A stretch of DNA of 64,000 nucleotides from Viola odorata (GCA_963691705.1 OY829542.1:64442427-64506426), one strand, 5' to 3'; shown: positions 1 to 11,512, numbered from the stretch's first letter. Numbers and translations: made by a program. The notes: generated by a model not told the origin, from the letters alone.

Positions 1-956
1 CAATTCGACACTTTTATTGCTCCGGATTCAATTCTTTGAATCTCGGATTTAATTTATTTATGCAATCAAGTATTCTTATTATTCATTCATGAGTATGAGT
101 AGCTAAACACTTGTTCTTGGTAAGGGTTGATGAGCTTAAGTTCTTAATGCAATCGTGAGACACAATCCGTTCTTCACAATCTCTTTCTTTGTATTTATTT
201 ATTCTTGAACTTAATCCATCGCTTACTCACTAGAGCCAAGGTTTGATCATCCTTGTTCTCTAGGAGAGAAGAGTTGTAACCAGTCTAGAAGGAGAGGGAG
301 TACCCGCCGGCTAGACGGAGTAGGTGACTAGTCTCGAGCAGACTAGAAGAATAGGTAAAATAGGTAGAGACCAGATTGACAACCTAGGAACTTAGCCTAG
401 GTACTGTCTTCCCCTGTGCCATTGAAGAGGTGAGCAACCATTCAAGACAGCAGTCAAACGGATAAACCCTTTAACCAGCAAGGTGTCCCTTGGCTAGGAT
501 TATCAGGAGAGGGAGTACCCGCCAGGTAGTTTGAAGAGGAGGGAAGATAGGAGGGAAAAGGAGTTCCTCCCCTCTATAGCAGTACTATGAAGAAGAGATG
601 AACATACTTCAGTCAATGATCGATGCATAAGAACACAAGCTCACCCATCGCCCTTACCTGGAATTCCGTATCACAAGACTTTTTCCCAATCTAGCCCGCA
701 GTCTTGGCCTAGACTTCGGCCAATACTATTTTATATTTTAAACTGTTTTCATTATTTTCTGTTTTGTCTTTAGTTTCAGATAACACCCAACCAAAACTCA
801 GTGACGAGGAAGTCAAACTCAAGAACTACATTTCCTAGAGGTCTCTGTGGACGATCCTCTTACCATCATCTACAAATCCTTGTAGACAGTGATAAGTTGT
901 ATTTCTACCCCCATTTCCATACTTATTTCACTCTTATATTTGACGTGTTCGACGCG
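1..956 (+). mobile_element. LTR fragment of a Gypsy-like element
   Basis: No gene is visible. The text has the style of the Gypsy LTR at 34251-35584: several 'gagtacccgcc'-type phrases, a 'tcaatgatcgatgcataag' stretch matching the 'tcaatgatcgacatctatg' stretch near 35286, and a GATCCTCTTACCA phrase near its end matching GATCCTTTTACCA near 35501. It stops abruptly at about 956, where subtilase intron sequence begins. The 5' end lies outside the window. I infer a truncated 3' part of a related LTR; the exact family is unknown. Confidence 0.5.
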
Positions 957-1335
957 CGGTCACATATATATCTTGTAATTGATTCATTTTTCTTGAAATG
1001 AAAGATTTCTCTATGCTAACGGCCATCTCGCTTGCTTGTGAACTTGATTTGTCTAATTACTGTTTCATTGTGAAAAGTCTGACTTTTCTACTGTGCTTTG
1101 ATTGGCAGGTTATGATGAATACATGTCATTTCTTTGCAGCATTAATGGATCTAGTCCCCTGGTCATGAATTACACTGGTGAGAATTGCTGGAGTTATAAC
1201 TCAACCATCACTGGTGCTGACCTGAACCTGCCTTCTATCACAATTGCTAAACTAGAGCAGTCTAGGACTGTCCAAAGAACAGTGTTGAACATTGCCAAAG
1301 TGACTCCAACTCACTTCTGTATTGCCCAGTGGTGA
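957..1335 (+). pseudogene. SBT2-type subtilase, intron tail plus 3' exon fragment
   Basis: Bases 1109-1335 follow a good splice acceptor (TTGATTGGCAG) and encode YDEYMSFLCSINGSS, then a GENC segment, then ADLNLPSITIAKLEQSRTVQ. This is the C-terminal region after the catalytic Ser in plant SBT2-class subtilisin-like serine proteases, which are secreted. The reading frame ends at a TGA at 1333. No catalytic Asp, His or Ser region is present, so it is a fragment. The intron tail (about 966-1015) is nearly identical to 14996-15045, inside the intron of the matching upstream exon at 13.96-14.06 kb. The two exons fit in phase (intron phase 1), so both derive from copies of one gene. Confidence 0.7.
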
Positions 1336-1466
1336 AAGGCAGGTGTTGAGCGTGTTCTTCGAATCAAGAAGAGGAGAAATTAATTAGCAAATTAAACATA
1401 AACTTGAAATTTAAAAAAGAATATTAATAAGAAATCAAGAAACGGAAACCCTAATTAAAAGAAAAA

Positions 1467-2321
1467 TTAAGAAGCAGCAGCAGCAGAAGACACAACTGGT
1501 TTCCTCAACACGATGACATACATTGGAGTAAAAATCCCAGTCTCTCCTCCTCTAGTCAAATCATGCGCCACATGATACAGCATCTCGTGCGCATCCACCA
1601 CCGCTTTCGGCGCAATCCTCAGCGGCGCCAGCACAGTAACCGTCCAATGATACCTCCAGTACGCAATTCTCCCCATCTTCTGCCACCACGGTCCCCGCGG
1701 CGGCTTCGAGAAATCCTCCTCCTTCACCACCTCAAACCCCACTCTCCTCACCACCTCAGTCACATCTTTATAACTCCTCAACCCAGGCAGCGCGTTCCCC
1801 CTCTCGATCCGTCTGATGATTTCCACGTGCCCTTCATTCTCCGGATCGTACAAATCTGTCTTAACCCACTCTGATGAGAAGTATCTGCCTCCGGGTTTCA
1901 AAACCCTAAACACCTCCTTGTACACCTCCTCCAGTTTCGGAGCGTGACACGTGGCCTCGATCGAGTAGGCTTCGTCGAAACTCGAATCATCGAACGACAT
2001 ATTCAAGAAGTTCCCCTAGACCACCTCGCACTGTTTGTCGAGGCCTGATTTCGTGTTGTGGGACCGGGCGCTCTGCACCTGGTACTCGTTGATGGTGATC
2101 CCGACGATGTTGGCTCCGGAATGGACCGCGATTGCCCTCATGGGCCCGCCCACTCCGCAGCCCACGTCGACGATCCTGTCTCCGGGGCGTGACTGGCCCC
2201 AACACCACTCGTAGATGTCGGTGACGAGGTTGTAGAAAGTGTAGACGAAGAGGGGGGCCTGGTCGCCGGATCCTTCGAAGAGGGTGGTTGTTGATTGCCC
2301 TGAATTAACCTTAAAGACCAT
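1467..2321 (-). pseudogene. Sterol C24-methyltransferase (SMT2-like) pseudogene
   Basis: Sterol C24-methyltransferases transfer a methyl group from SAM to the sterol side chain at the ER. The reading starts at ATG 2321 (MVFKVNSGQS) and shows TFYNLVTDIYEW, the SAM-binding loop VDVGCGVGGPMRAIA, GITINEYQVQ, YSIEATCHAPKLEEVYKE, RVLKPGG and the C-terminal LTRGGETGIFTPM typical of plant SMT2/SMT1. Two lesions are visible. An in-frame TAG at 2016-2018 replaces the residue just before GNFL. Between WGQS and the SAM loop about 40 residues usual in the family are missing. The frame is otherwise open, so decay is recent. The absence of introns fits SMT2 genes generally and does not prove retrocopying. 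Its 5' end is partly repeated at 3441-3525. Confidence 0.85.
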
Positions 2322-2445
2322 CTTTGATCGGAGATCGGAGATAATGAAACCTATTTTTTTTTTGTTTTTCCGGGAAGGAAATACTAGGAGTGAACGCGAA
2401 ATGCAATAGAACAAAGGGTCATTTTATAGGTTTTTTTAGATGGTA

Positions 2446-2764
2446 CTCCCTCGGTCCTTTTTTAATGGACGCGAGGGAGCCATTCTCTTGGATTAAGGCA
2501 GCTGACTATTGTCAGCTTGTTTGTGTGACTTTTGTCAGCTGCGTCTGTGGGTCTGTGGGTTCCACAACTATGTCTTTGTGACTTTTGTCAGCTGCGTCTG
2601 TGGGTTCCTCTCGGCAATGACCATCTTGTCCATGTCTTGGTCAGGCAACAGAGAAGTGAGTGGAGGGCGAGGGAGTAATTTTACTAACATCAAGTCCAAA
2701 GGCGTCTGTTAAATTTGAACAACCTTTTTTCCCTAAAACGTCCAATATAACTGGACAGAGGGAG
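2446..2764. mobile_element. Stowaway-like MITE
   Basis: The terminal inverted repeats are CTCCCTCGGTCC at the left and GGACAGAGGGAG at the right, flanked by TA (2444-2445 and 2765-2766). This is the Stowaway signature of CTCCCTCCGTCC-type ends with a TA target duplication. Inside, a block starting TGACTTTTGTCAGCTGCG is tandemly repeated (about 2527 and 2580). There is no coding capacity; such elements are moved by Tc1/mariner transposases in trans. Confidence 0.75.
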
Positions 2765-2934
2765 TACTACTGTAGGAAGGGCGGGCCCAGGTTTTGGTCG
2801 GGTAATAAATATCTTATCTATTTTTCTGGTTTTGGACCATGTGACAGTCGCCTTCCACGCGTTATAAGTACGTTATACAATACCTGACGGCCGTTCCGCC
2901 ATTTCTTCAAGTCATCGAAAAAGAAAATCTTATA

Positions 2935-3194
2935 CTCCCTCCGTCCCCAAAAAAATGTCTTCCTCGCATCCCAATATTCAGTAGGAAACGCATATCGAGG
3001 AGGCCGGATGAGGTACTATTTGACCCTAAAAAATTCCGTACTTTTTTTCGAACGTACGTTAATCCTTAACGTACTTCCGAGAAAAAATTCAGGGCAAAAT
3101 TGTCTCAAATAGTGACTGTTCCGGCCGTCTTAAGATATGTTCCGAAACAGTAAAAACAAATGCTAAAACGACATCCTTTTGGGGACGGAGGGAG
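2935..3194. mobile_element. Stowaway MITE
   Basis: Near-perfect inverted ends CTCCCTCCGTCCCCAAAA and TTTTGGGGACGGAGGGAG are flanked by TA (2933-2934, 3195-3196). An internal fold-back contains TTCGAACGTACGTTAA-type repeats also found in the MITE at 10172-10411, so the two belong to one subfamily. Confidence 0.9.
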
Positions 3195-4339
3195 TAATAT
3201 CTTTTGATGATTACCTAATATATTCCCGTTTTTCCTATAATAGGAAACAAATTTGATTACATATTTTATAGTTTGTATAAATAAATTTTAATAAATTTAT
3301 ATATGTTTACTATTCGAATCTGAAATTTTTTATTAAATTAAAACACCTATCTACTTGTGCACAAAAAAAAAAATACCCTCCTTTCAAATTAACTCTGGGT
3401 TTTTTCTAATTTTCACTTCCATATTCGGCATCTAAACCTTAGGTGGTTGTTGATTGCCCTGAACTAACCTTAAAGACCATCTTTGGTTGAGAGATTTGGT
3501 ATTGGTGGTGATTGGAGATCGGAGGGAGTTTTTTTTTTCTAAATTAAAAAACGTTTTATTAATTTTTTTTGTAATTTTTGTTTAATTTTATTACCTTATT
3601 TACGGCTATTGAGAAATAAATTTTTAGTGACAATAATAAAGTATGATTAGTTGCAACAAAATAAAAAGAATATTAATATTAAATATAAATTTTAAAAAAT
3701 AAGAAAAATGATTATCTTGAACTGTTTATTTTCTCCTAAATTTTTTTTTTTTTTTAAAGGCAGGAAGTAGTTTGCTGCCGGTTTCTAAATATCTCCCACT
3801 CAATAGTTTCTGTTATAAAAAAGAGAGGAATAAAGGTACGACTAAAACACAACGTGGGGCAAGCCAATCTAATTATAAAAAAATGTCAGCGGTTTACCAT
3901 CCTTATTACTTAAGGAGTCAACCCAATAAAAATAAAAAATGACAATTTTAATTTTTGAATATGAAAAAATTACATACTAAAAATACTTTATCTTTTAAAG
4001 AATTAACTTGAATAAAATTAATAATTTGAGAATAAATGATGCGTATATATACAAGAATAAATTAATAATTACATGCTCTCTTTTTTTGGCAAAAAAAACC
4101 CTTGACCAAAATCGAATATAACTTGAAAAGGAAAAACCTTTTTTTTAACTTGAAAAGTTGTCCTTGACCAAATTCTCACCTGCCACTCTATAGGCCACTC
4201 TCTAATTATTTAATTAATTACATTATTTATGCACTTAATTAAAGCATTAATTACTTTTTGAGGGATAAGTAGTCTACTTTTGTAATTTTGTAATCGAATG
4301 ATGGGTAAACTAGATATTGTTTACTAAAATATGGACAAA
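3195..4339. other. AT-rich intergenic DNA with small duplicated pieces
   Basis: No gene is seen. Bases 3441-3525 repeat the 5' end of the sterol methyltransferase pseudogene (same strand relation, with the TTGATTGCCCTGAA and AAAGACCATCTTTG phrases). Bases about 4172-4250 share a long stretch (CTCTATAGGCCAC, then AATTACATTATTTATGCAC) with 23291-23370, a dispersed repeat of unknown type. Confidence 0.6.
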
Positions 4340-4365
4340 ATTATAGTGGTGCCTAAGCAAGTTAT

Positions 4366-4500
4366 TACTAATTTGGATTTCGACGACGAGGAGGAGACTA
4401 CCAATTGGGTTGGGTTGGTTTACAGTCACTTGGATTTCGACGACGAGGAGGAGATTAATCGATTCGTGATTCCTTCTCTCTCTTTTTTTCCGGATTAAGA
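4366..4500 (+). repeat. Direct repeat of a short acidic-coding phrase
   Basis: The phrase TTGGATTTCGACGACGAGGA occurs twice (about 4372 and 4431), with different sequence between. In one frame it reads LDFDDEEE. It may be a fragment of a duplicated coding exon, but I recognise no gene. Confidence 0.4.
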
Positions 4501-5080
4501 AAACTAGGAAACGTCGATGAAACTTCCCGCCTATCAGACTATTTTTATTTCTGAAATAAAAAAGCAATTATTTCAAATTTTCTCTTTTATAATTTTGTCC
4601 TTTACAAGTGGTAATGTTTTTAGTTTCATCCTTTAACTTTCATTTTGTGCTATAAGTATTAACTTTTGATAGTTAAGCTTAAATTTAGGTTATTAAAATA
4701 GATAAGCTACCCAAAAAAATCCAATTTTTTCCCGGATAAATGTTGAATTATTTCTTTTATTATTTAGAAAGAAACTATAACAAAATGTTAAACTCTAACA
4801 CGATAAGAATGGAAAACATCTATTATGTCACCATTTAAAAGATGCGAGATATTAATAGGTACATCAGCACAAAAATGCACGGATCCATTCCAAAAATCCA
4901 TGGATCCACACCCAAAAAATGGACCAATTATGAGTTCACATGATTTTTTTGAATAAGCTGAAGATTTATTAAGAGTCATGAAAATCATGACTGAAGAAGG
5001 GAGGAAGGATGTACAAGCAAGAAAGAAAAGGATTATAGGGCTATGTAGCCCTCGCTAAAGCCTAAGAATCACATGATAAA

Positions 5081-5577
5081 CAGTTTCTACAAATCTTTAA
5101 CTAAAGAAGTCACTATTTCTACAATTCACTATAGAAGCTCTTCTTGCTTTATTACTTTGCTGATCTATGTTGAACTATGTGATCTATTACAAGTCACTAT
5201 TTCTACAAGTCACTATAGTTCAACATAGATCAGCAAAGTAGGATCATCTTCTTCTGCTTCTTCTCTCCAATTATTGTTTAAAAAACCGGTTTAATTTTTT
5301 TTTAAAATGTTAGTACTTGTTTGGAAAAAATAAATTATGGGAGGTCAAATAGTGAAAACGTAAATCAGTGGAGATTTTTTATTTTTGATTTTCGTGAATA
5401 GTTTAAGATAAAAAATTATATCTTCTCATAATAATAGAAAAATATATAAAGAAAATCTGTATTTTTCGTAGAAAGAAGAATAACTAGAGGGCATAAACAC
5501 GGTTGGGTTGGAAAAGGGTACTTTGTGAAGTATCACCACAAGGGTTGGAAAAGGAAAGAGAGCGTGTCGGGAGTGTA
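5081..5577. repeat. Segmental duplication, copy A
   Basis: About 0.5 kb is nearly identical to copy B (about 6500-7045). Shared landmarks are CAGTTTCTACAAATCTTTAA, the 25-nt hairpin arms, a run GATCATCTTCTTCTGCTTCT, and ACATAAACACGGTTGGG/GCATAAACACGGTTGGG. The left arm 5154-5178 and right arm 5215-5239 are perfect 25-nt reverse complements around a 36-nt loop. No ORF. Confidence 0.8.
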
Positions 5578-5879
5578 GAAAGAAAGAAAGAATTGTATAA
5601 TAGATATAATAGATATATCTAATTTAATTTGAATTTTGCAGGAAAGATCTGGGAAACAGCGGTGGTTTGATTCTCCGGTTAAGGATCAAATTATCATTTC
5701 GACTACCGGAACAATTACAAATAGATACTAATAGATTACGTACCAACCAAGTCTAATTCAAATTGAGAATTTTTCAATGCTACCGGAACAATTACAAATT
5801 GCAATTTTGGGGCATTTCTGCGTCTCTTATCTTTTGTTATTATTAAACTTTTTTTTCAATTTAATTCAATTTACCTATA

Positions 5880-6115
5880 TTTCAAGAAATCTATGGTAAA
5901 TGTTATTATGGTAAACGTTTACCATAACGTGGTAAATGTTATTATGGTAACGTGGATTTCTTGTAAAAAATTACCATAATACCATAATAACATTTACCAT
6001 AACGTGGTAACGTGGTAAACATTTACCATATTATGTTTACCACATGATACAAGAAATCCACGTTATGGTAAACATTTACCATAACGTGGATTTCTTGTAA
6101 AAAATTAAAACAAAG
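5880..6115. repeat. Palindrome-rich fold-back cluster
   Basis: Multiple direct and inverted copies of ATGGTAAACGTTTACCAT-type sequence occur here. 5908-5925 is a perfect 18-bp palindrome. ACGTGGATTTCTTGT and its complement ACAAGAAATCCACGT recur at about 5950, 6048 and 6085. It sits between duplication copies A and B. It could be a decayed fold-back or MITE-like element; no target duplication was found. Confidence 0.65.
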
Positions 6116-6499
6116 GAGAAAAGATGCACAAAATATGAAGAAGTGGATTTCTTGTATCACAAGTCTGGCGCATCACAAGTGTGGACCAATCACATGGTAA
6201 ATGTTAATGGACGGTTGCTCAAAGTGATTGTACATCACATTTCTCATAAAATAAATATTAAAAATATTTATTATTTTCTTACAATTACAAAATATAAATA
6301 TTAGTTCCATTAGAACATACTTATCCCACTGTTTCCTTTCTTTATTATTATTATTAAGAAAAACAACTAGTTTACACACGAACCTAACAAAATTTCTTAC
6401 TCTCTTCTAATTTAACTAGTACTCATCTAATTATGAGTTCACGTGATAAACAGTTTCTATAGTGATTTGTAGAAATAGCGGCGGTTCACTATAGAAACT

Positions 6500-7045
6500 G
6501 TTTCTACAAATCTTTAACTAAAGAAGTCACTATTTCTACAAGTCACTATAGAAGCTCTTCTTGCTCTATTACTTTGCTGATCTATGTTGAACTATGTGAT
6601 CTATTACAAGTCACTGTAGTTCAACATAGATCAGCAAAGTAGGATCATCTTCTTCTGCTTCTTCTCTCCAATTATTGTTTAAAAAACCGGTTAATTTTTT
6701 TTTTAAAATGTTAGTACTTGTTTGGAAAAAATAAATTATGGGAGATCAAATAGTGAAAACGTAAATCAGTGGAGATTTTTTATTTTTGATTTTCGTGAAT
6801 AGTTTAAGATAAAAAATTATATCTTCTTATAATAATAGAAAAGTATATAAAGAAAATTTGTATTTTTCGTAGAAAGAAGAATAATTAGAGGACATAAACA
6901 CGGTTGGGTCGGAAAAGGAAGGGTTGGAAAAGGGTACTTTGTGAAGCATCACCACTAGGGTTGGTGACCATGTGGCCAAAATTTATCTTATCGAAGATTT
7001 ATCTTAGAAGCTATACATTTTTTAGGAAAGAAAGCGTGTCGGAAG
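6500..7045. repeat. Segmental duplication, copy B
   Basis: Second copy of the 5081-5577 block. Its hairpin arms are at 6571-6595 and 6616-6640 with one mismatch and a shorter 20-nt loop. It carries an extra insert after the TACTTTGTGAAG phrase before rejoining at AAAGCGTGTCGG. No gene is seen between here and 7.6 kb. Two copies of ATCAAGGTTAGTCCAATCTT lie at about 7178 and 7245. Confidence 0.75.
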
Positions 7046-8065
7046 TTTCAGTTTGAGTTTGACTTTGAGTTTGATAAGGTTGGTGGACAGTATATCTTGG
7101 TCTCATATAATTCCATTATTTAGTCATATCTTGGTCTCAATATTAAAAGACGATATTTTCACCCCGGCCCCACAAATCATCAAGGTTAGTCCAATCTTCT
7201 AACTATTCGGGAAGAAGAGGGCCACCATTCGATAGGGGACACACCATCAAGGTTAGTCCAATCTTCTAACTATTGCATTTTCGATTCATGCTCTGTCCTT
7301 AATTCAACAAATTATGCAGTTAATTAATCAATTAATCAGGAGTTCCCTTCTAAAGAAAGAAGTGATTTTAGAGTGTTGATTTTCCAGCTTTCTTGATTTC
7401 TTTTTAATTTTGGTATTTTTTTAAATGATCAGGATCCATTTTAAAGCCTTTTAAAGCCTTTTTCCCTTCTTCTCTTCAATTAAAGCCTTACACTAACCTT
7501 AAAGACAATTAGGTGGGTAATTGTAAGGCTTAGCTTTCTTAACCAATTGCATTAAAGTGTATAAGATGAAGAGAAGTTAGGCAGATGGGCATGCAATGAA
7601 TCATCACAGGATATATACTTAATCAGCACGAAACTTCCTTTGTTTTTGGGCATAACAACATGTCATTTTGGTCTTATTTAATGTTTGCATTCATACTATG
7701 CTATCTTTATTGTCAAAAGACCAGTCACCACTATATAACTCCACTCTTCCAACCCCAAAAACCCAACACAACAAACACAATCTCTCCTCTCTCTCTTATA
7801 AAAATAAAAAAACCTCTCTTCAAGAAAAAATAGATAAATATGTGCAACCTACAAGAACCGACGGAATATTCCTCCCACCAGTAACACCTTTGATGCCCGA
7901 GAACCCAACATCAAAATCATCCTTACACCATTATTATGGTGGTCATGCGTTGTACCTGATTACCACTCACAGTCCTCTACACATCAAAACAGAAGCCAGT
8001 TGCATGTATATGCACCTGTACATCAAGAACATGCGTCTCTGAAACATAAAAGAGAGAGGAGAGGA

Positions 8066-8113
8066 TTGTGTGCCGGCTTCCAAGTCTGAGATCAAGAAAG
8101 CTTATTACGTCAA
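8066..8113 (+). pseudogene. DnaJ (J-domain) first-exon fragment
   Basis: The bases read PASKSEIKKAYYVK and then a splice donor (AAG|GTACTC). This matches helix II of the J-domain in plant DNAJ10-like co-chaperones, where an intron commonly follows. The HPD loop would be in the next exon, which is absent. The normal N-terminal MVKET/YYDVLG segment is missing, and an in-frame TGA lies shortly upstream (about 8040). The 400 bp upstream looks like a former promoter and leader (TATA-like CTATATAAC near 7731, then a pyrimidine-rich stretch). An inverted PPR fragment begins 50 bp downstream. Confidence 0.5.
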
Positions 8114-8166
8114 GGTACTCTTCTATTCTCTTCTCCATTCATCTCTTGCTTTATTCTTAGGTTTTT

Positions 8167-8400
8167 CAATTATAGAGCTATAGGTGACTACACTGGGTTC
8201 AAAGCCATCTTCCAACATTTTGGAGAATACCAGCATCGCATCATCCATTTTTCCCTCTCTACAAAAAACATCAGTCAATAAGGTATAGGTAATGGCACTG
8301 GGTCTAAGCTGTTTGCTTGTCATCTGCCCAAAAAGCTGAACAACAACATCTGACCATTTAAAAGTATTGTAACAGCTAATCATTGTGTTTTATGTAATGA
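8167..8400 (-). pseudogene. PPR gene fragment, inverted copy
   Basis: The minus strand encodes two P-type pentatricopeptide units (MISCYNTF..., SAITYTLLTDVFCREGKMDD). These are almost the same as residues encoded at 13366-13599 of the PPR pseudogene. It has no start and lacks the other repeats, so it is a dispersed fragment only. Confidence 0.85.
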
Positions 8401-9239
8401 TTCTTGGTGGATGCCTATTCTGTTTTTTTCAAATCTTTGCCTCATCAACAAAGAATCGTCGCAGAACTGTTTTCTCAAATAATACTCATACTCCTTTTCC
8501 GCTGTGTCTGATTTAGATCTTGCTCACCTCATCAAATCCTTCTCTGCTCTAAGGTACGTTTGTGCCTTTGAGCAAAGCATAACAGTAGAAAGGAACTTGG
8601 TTGATTAGGATGCTTGAGTTTAAACAAGTCATGAATCCAACTTGAACACTTTCATGATCAGAAACCACAATCAGTACAAGAATTTACAATTACAGGATCC
8701 ATGGAAGACATTTCCATCTCGTCCAAGAAAAATGGCCGAATTCGTTCATATAGGACCCGGATCCGTTCATCACGACCCGGATCCGGATCCATTCTTGACA
8801 ATTGGACAGCATGATTAAATGATTGATTACATTGTATCCGAATCTCATGCTCCTTTCGAATTTTCGAATTTCTATAATTATCTGGCTAAAAAAATTATTT
8901 GTAATAAATTGCAATTGTGAAACGATATCTTCTACGCCGATCAAAGCTTTAAATGTTGGAGAAGATTTTGTTACTTTTATGCTCGAAAACTAACTAATTG
9001 ATTAATTAATAAATAGCGATTTTATTAAAATATTATTTGATAATATTTTATATGTATTAATTAGGAAATTTCTCTTCATTGATGATTTTTCTTTTGGGTA
9101 TGTTCATGTTGACTCTCGTTTATAAATCAAAATATTTTTTCTCACGTGTTTTTTTCTATTCTCCTTTCCATAAAAAAAGAAGGAAAGAACCAATCAGAGC
9201 AAGCTACGCGTTTTTTTACTCATTTTTTAAATGTCTTTT
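8401..9239. other. Intergenic, no gene seen
   Basis: AT-rich sequence. A patch at 8750-8790 has repeated GACCCGGATCC phrases. I see no coding or RNA gene. Confidence 0.5.
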
Positions 9240-9725
9240 TTTATAAAAATTACTTAACATAATTTTTAAAAAAATATACCATTATTTTTCAATTTTTGAG
9301 ATCTATAAATAGAGACTAGGTTTGTATTATTTGGAAACTAAAAAAAATCAGAGTTTTTTACATTTTTTTTCATTTTCTTCTTTTTTAAATATTTTTTTCA
9401 TAATAATTACTCAAAATAATTTTATAAAAAATATACCATTATTTTTAATTTTTTGAGATCTATAAATTGAGACTAGGTTTGTATTATTTGGACAAAAAAA
9501 ATCAGATTTTTTTACATTTTTTTTCCATTTTTTTATTTTTTAAATGCATTTTTTAATACTCTCTCTGTCCTTTAATAACTGTCGCTTTGAAACAGTAACA
9601 AAAAGTAGCTCAAATACTAAAAAGTCAAATAATGTGTACAGTAACAAAAAGCAAAACGTCCATTATTTATGGACGGAGGGAGTAATAATTACTTAAAATA
9701 ATTTTAAAAACTATACCATTGATTA
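9240..9725. repeat. Tandem repeat of about 155 bp, interrupted by a MITE
   Basis: Two full units share ATACCATTATTTTT, TTTGAGATCTATAAAT and GACTAGGTTTGTATTATTTG (9278 and 9433). A third partial unit is split by the MITE at 9559-9682: its left part ends in TTTAAATGCATTTTTTAA and its right part resumes ATAATTACTTAAAATAATTTT. No ORF. Confidence 0.75.
9559..9682. mobile_element. Short Stowaway MITE
   Basis: Ends CTCTCTCTGTCC and GGACGGAGGGAG are flanked by TA (9557-9558, 9683-9684); length 124 bp. It is inserted in a tandem repeat unit, which allows the empty site to be inferred from the neighbouring units. Confidence 0.85.
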
Positions 9726-10171
9726 TATATTTTATTATGAAATTTAATTAATTTATATTAAAAATATATTATTTATTAAAACGTCAGAAGCCAAATATAT
9801 AATGAAGGGAGAGAAGGAAGGAGAGGGGAAGGGAAGGATTTGGTTGAACTTAATTCAAGTTTTGGTAGTCGCGGTCACTATTCTTCAACTTTTCTTTCTT
9901 TTTGTTTCACCCACGTTTACCATCTTGTTTTTATTTTTTGGGGGCCAAGTTAAAAAAATTAATAAAATAAACCGGAAGGAATTGGGATGGTACCATAATG
10001 GTTAAACCGATTTAACTATATAATAATCATATAAAAATTGATGATTAGTTTATTTAATGAGTCAAAAGTAACTGGTAAATTTAAGTGAGGTTAAAATTGT
10101 CCACGGACCCAAATGCAGATGACCTGACTGTCCTTGTACCTAAAGTTTAATGAGTCAAAACTAGTTTTGTA

Positions 10172-10411
10172 CTCCCTCCGTCCCATAATAATTGACACTT
10201 CTCATTGTTCATGCACGCGTTTGAGGAGACCGGATGACGCACGCACTATTTGACCTCAAAAACTTCCGAATTTTTTCTCGAACGTATGTTAAAGATTAAC
10301 GTACGTTCGAAAAAAAGTACGAATTTTTTTGGAATCAAATAATGAGTCATTCGGCTTCTTCGAAATACGTGCATGAACAGTAAAGTAACAGTTAATATGG
10401 GACGGAGGAAG
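10172..10411. mobile_element. Stowaway MITE
   Basis: Ends CTCCCTCCGTCCCAT and ATGGGACGGAGGAAG with flanking TA. The internal inverted repeat TCGAACGTATGTTAA / TTAACGTACGTTCGA groups it with the MITE at 2935-3194. Confidence 0.88.
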
Positions 10412-10413
10412 TA

Positions 10414-11512
10414 GTATTTATTAGGAGGAATGGAAATATTACAATACAAAACTAATAATTGCACGATATACTGGGCTTAAGTGGGTTGTTCAAGCCCGCA
10501 AGGCTATTTTGGGCTAGAACTCACTTAAGCTACTTTAAATCCTTCAAAAATAAGTAGCTTAAGCCCGATATACAAATCAACCATACTGACATTGAGAGCA
10601 CTGCAGTTAGCTGGGTCTGGGCAGCGTCGTTCCATTAAACCTAGGTTTTCGAATAAACGAGAGAATTTCATAATTTCTGAGGAAACTTCGATAATTGATT
10701 TGATAATTGGTGACGACGACCCTTCTTTAGCTTTTAAAAGATGGTTGAATTTCTGTTAACTTAGTGCTTACTGGATTTGTTATTGAGCTTGTTTGCACTT
10801 GTTAATGCTCTATTCTGCCATAGTATTGCTTAAAATCATTCCCTGTTATTGAGCTAACAATCGCTCCTTTATTTATTTTCAACTGCCAATTTTTCTTTCT
10901 TTCTACTGTAATGAAAAGATTTAATTGATTTTTTCATAATCTATTCTAGATTTCTCTGCCGTTGGTGGCTTCTTTTAAAGGAAAAAAAAGGCCCAATAAA
11001 TATTTTGTTTTTAAAATATATTTTGTGACAAAATATTTAATATTTTGTGATTGGTGGCCCAAAAAACAGGAACTCATAATTGGCCCATTTTTTTTGGTGT
11101 GGATCCAGAAGAAGAAGACAAGTTCGTAGACTAACACTTGTAAGTTAAGTTCTTTTTTGCCCTTTGGTGTGAATTTCAACATAATCACCAAACTATAAAC
11201 TCACATAATCTCTAAATTATTTTTATTGTTTATTTTCTATACAAAGTTCATATTACTACATAAATAATTTCAACCACAATTTCTAATATATAGAATAGGT
11301 ATGAGCCCAAACTTTAAAGATTTGTTAGATTTTAAGAGAGAATTAAATTGAATTTCCAAAAATGTTAACTACCCTATAATATTTGTAAAGAACTATTGAA
11401 TTATAATGAAAAATTGAAAACATTATTAGTTAGTATCAACTGTTTCTCTTTTTATTAATTCAAGTAATTTACTCCCTTAATTTCTTAACTTCTCCTTGCT
11501 AATTCAGCAACA
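10414..11512. other. Intergenic region upstream of the PPR pseudogene
   Basis: No convincing gene. Bases 11330-11510 (AAATTGAATTTCCAAAAATG, TTTTTATTAATTC) recur at 41866-41937, so this flank was duplicated together with the PPR block. It may contain the former promoter and leader. Confidence 0.5.

Noticed and set aside
7668..8042. 124-residue open frame
   Set aside because: Low-complexity, pyrimidine-rich leader-like DNA with no recognisable domain; it overlaps what looks like a former promoter and 5' leader.
10246..10464. 72-residue minus-strand frame
   Set aside because: It lies mostly in a Stowaway MITE.
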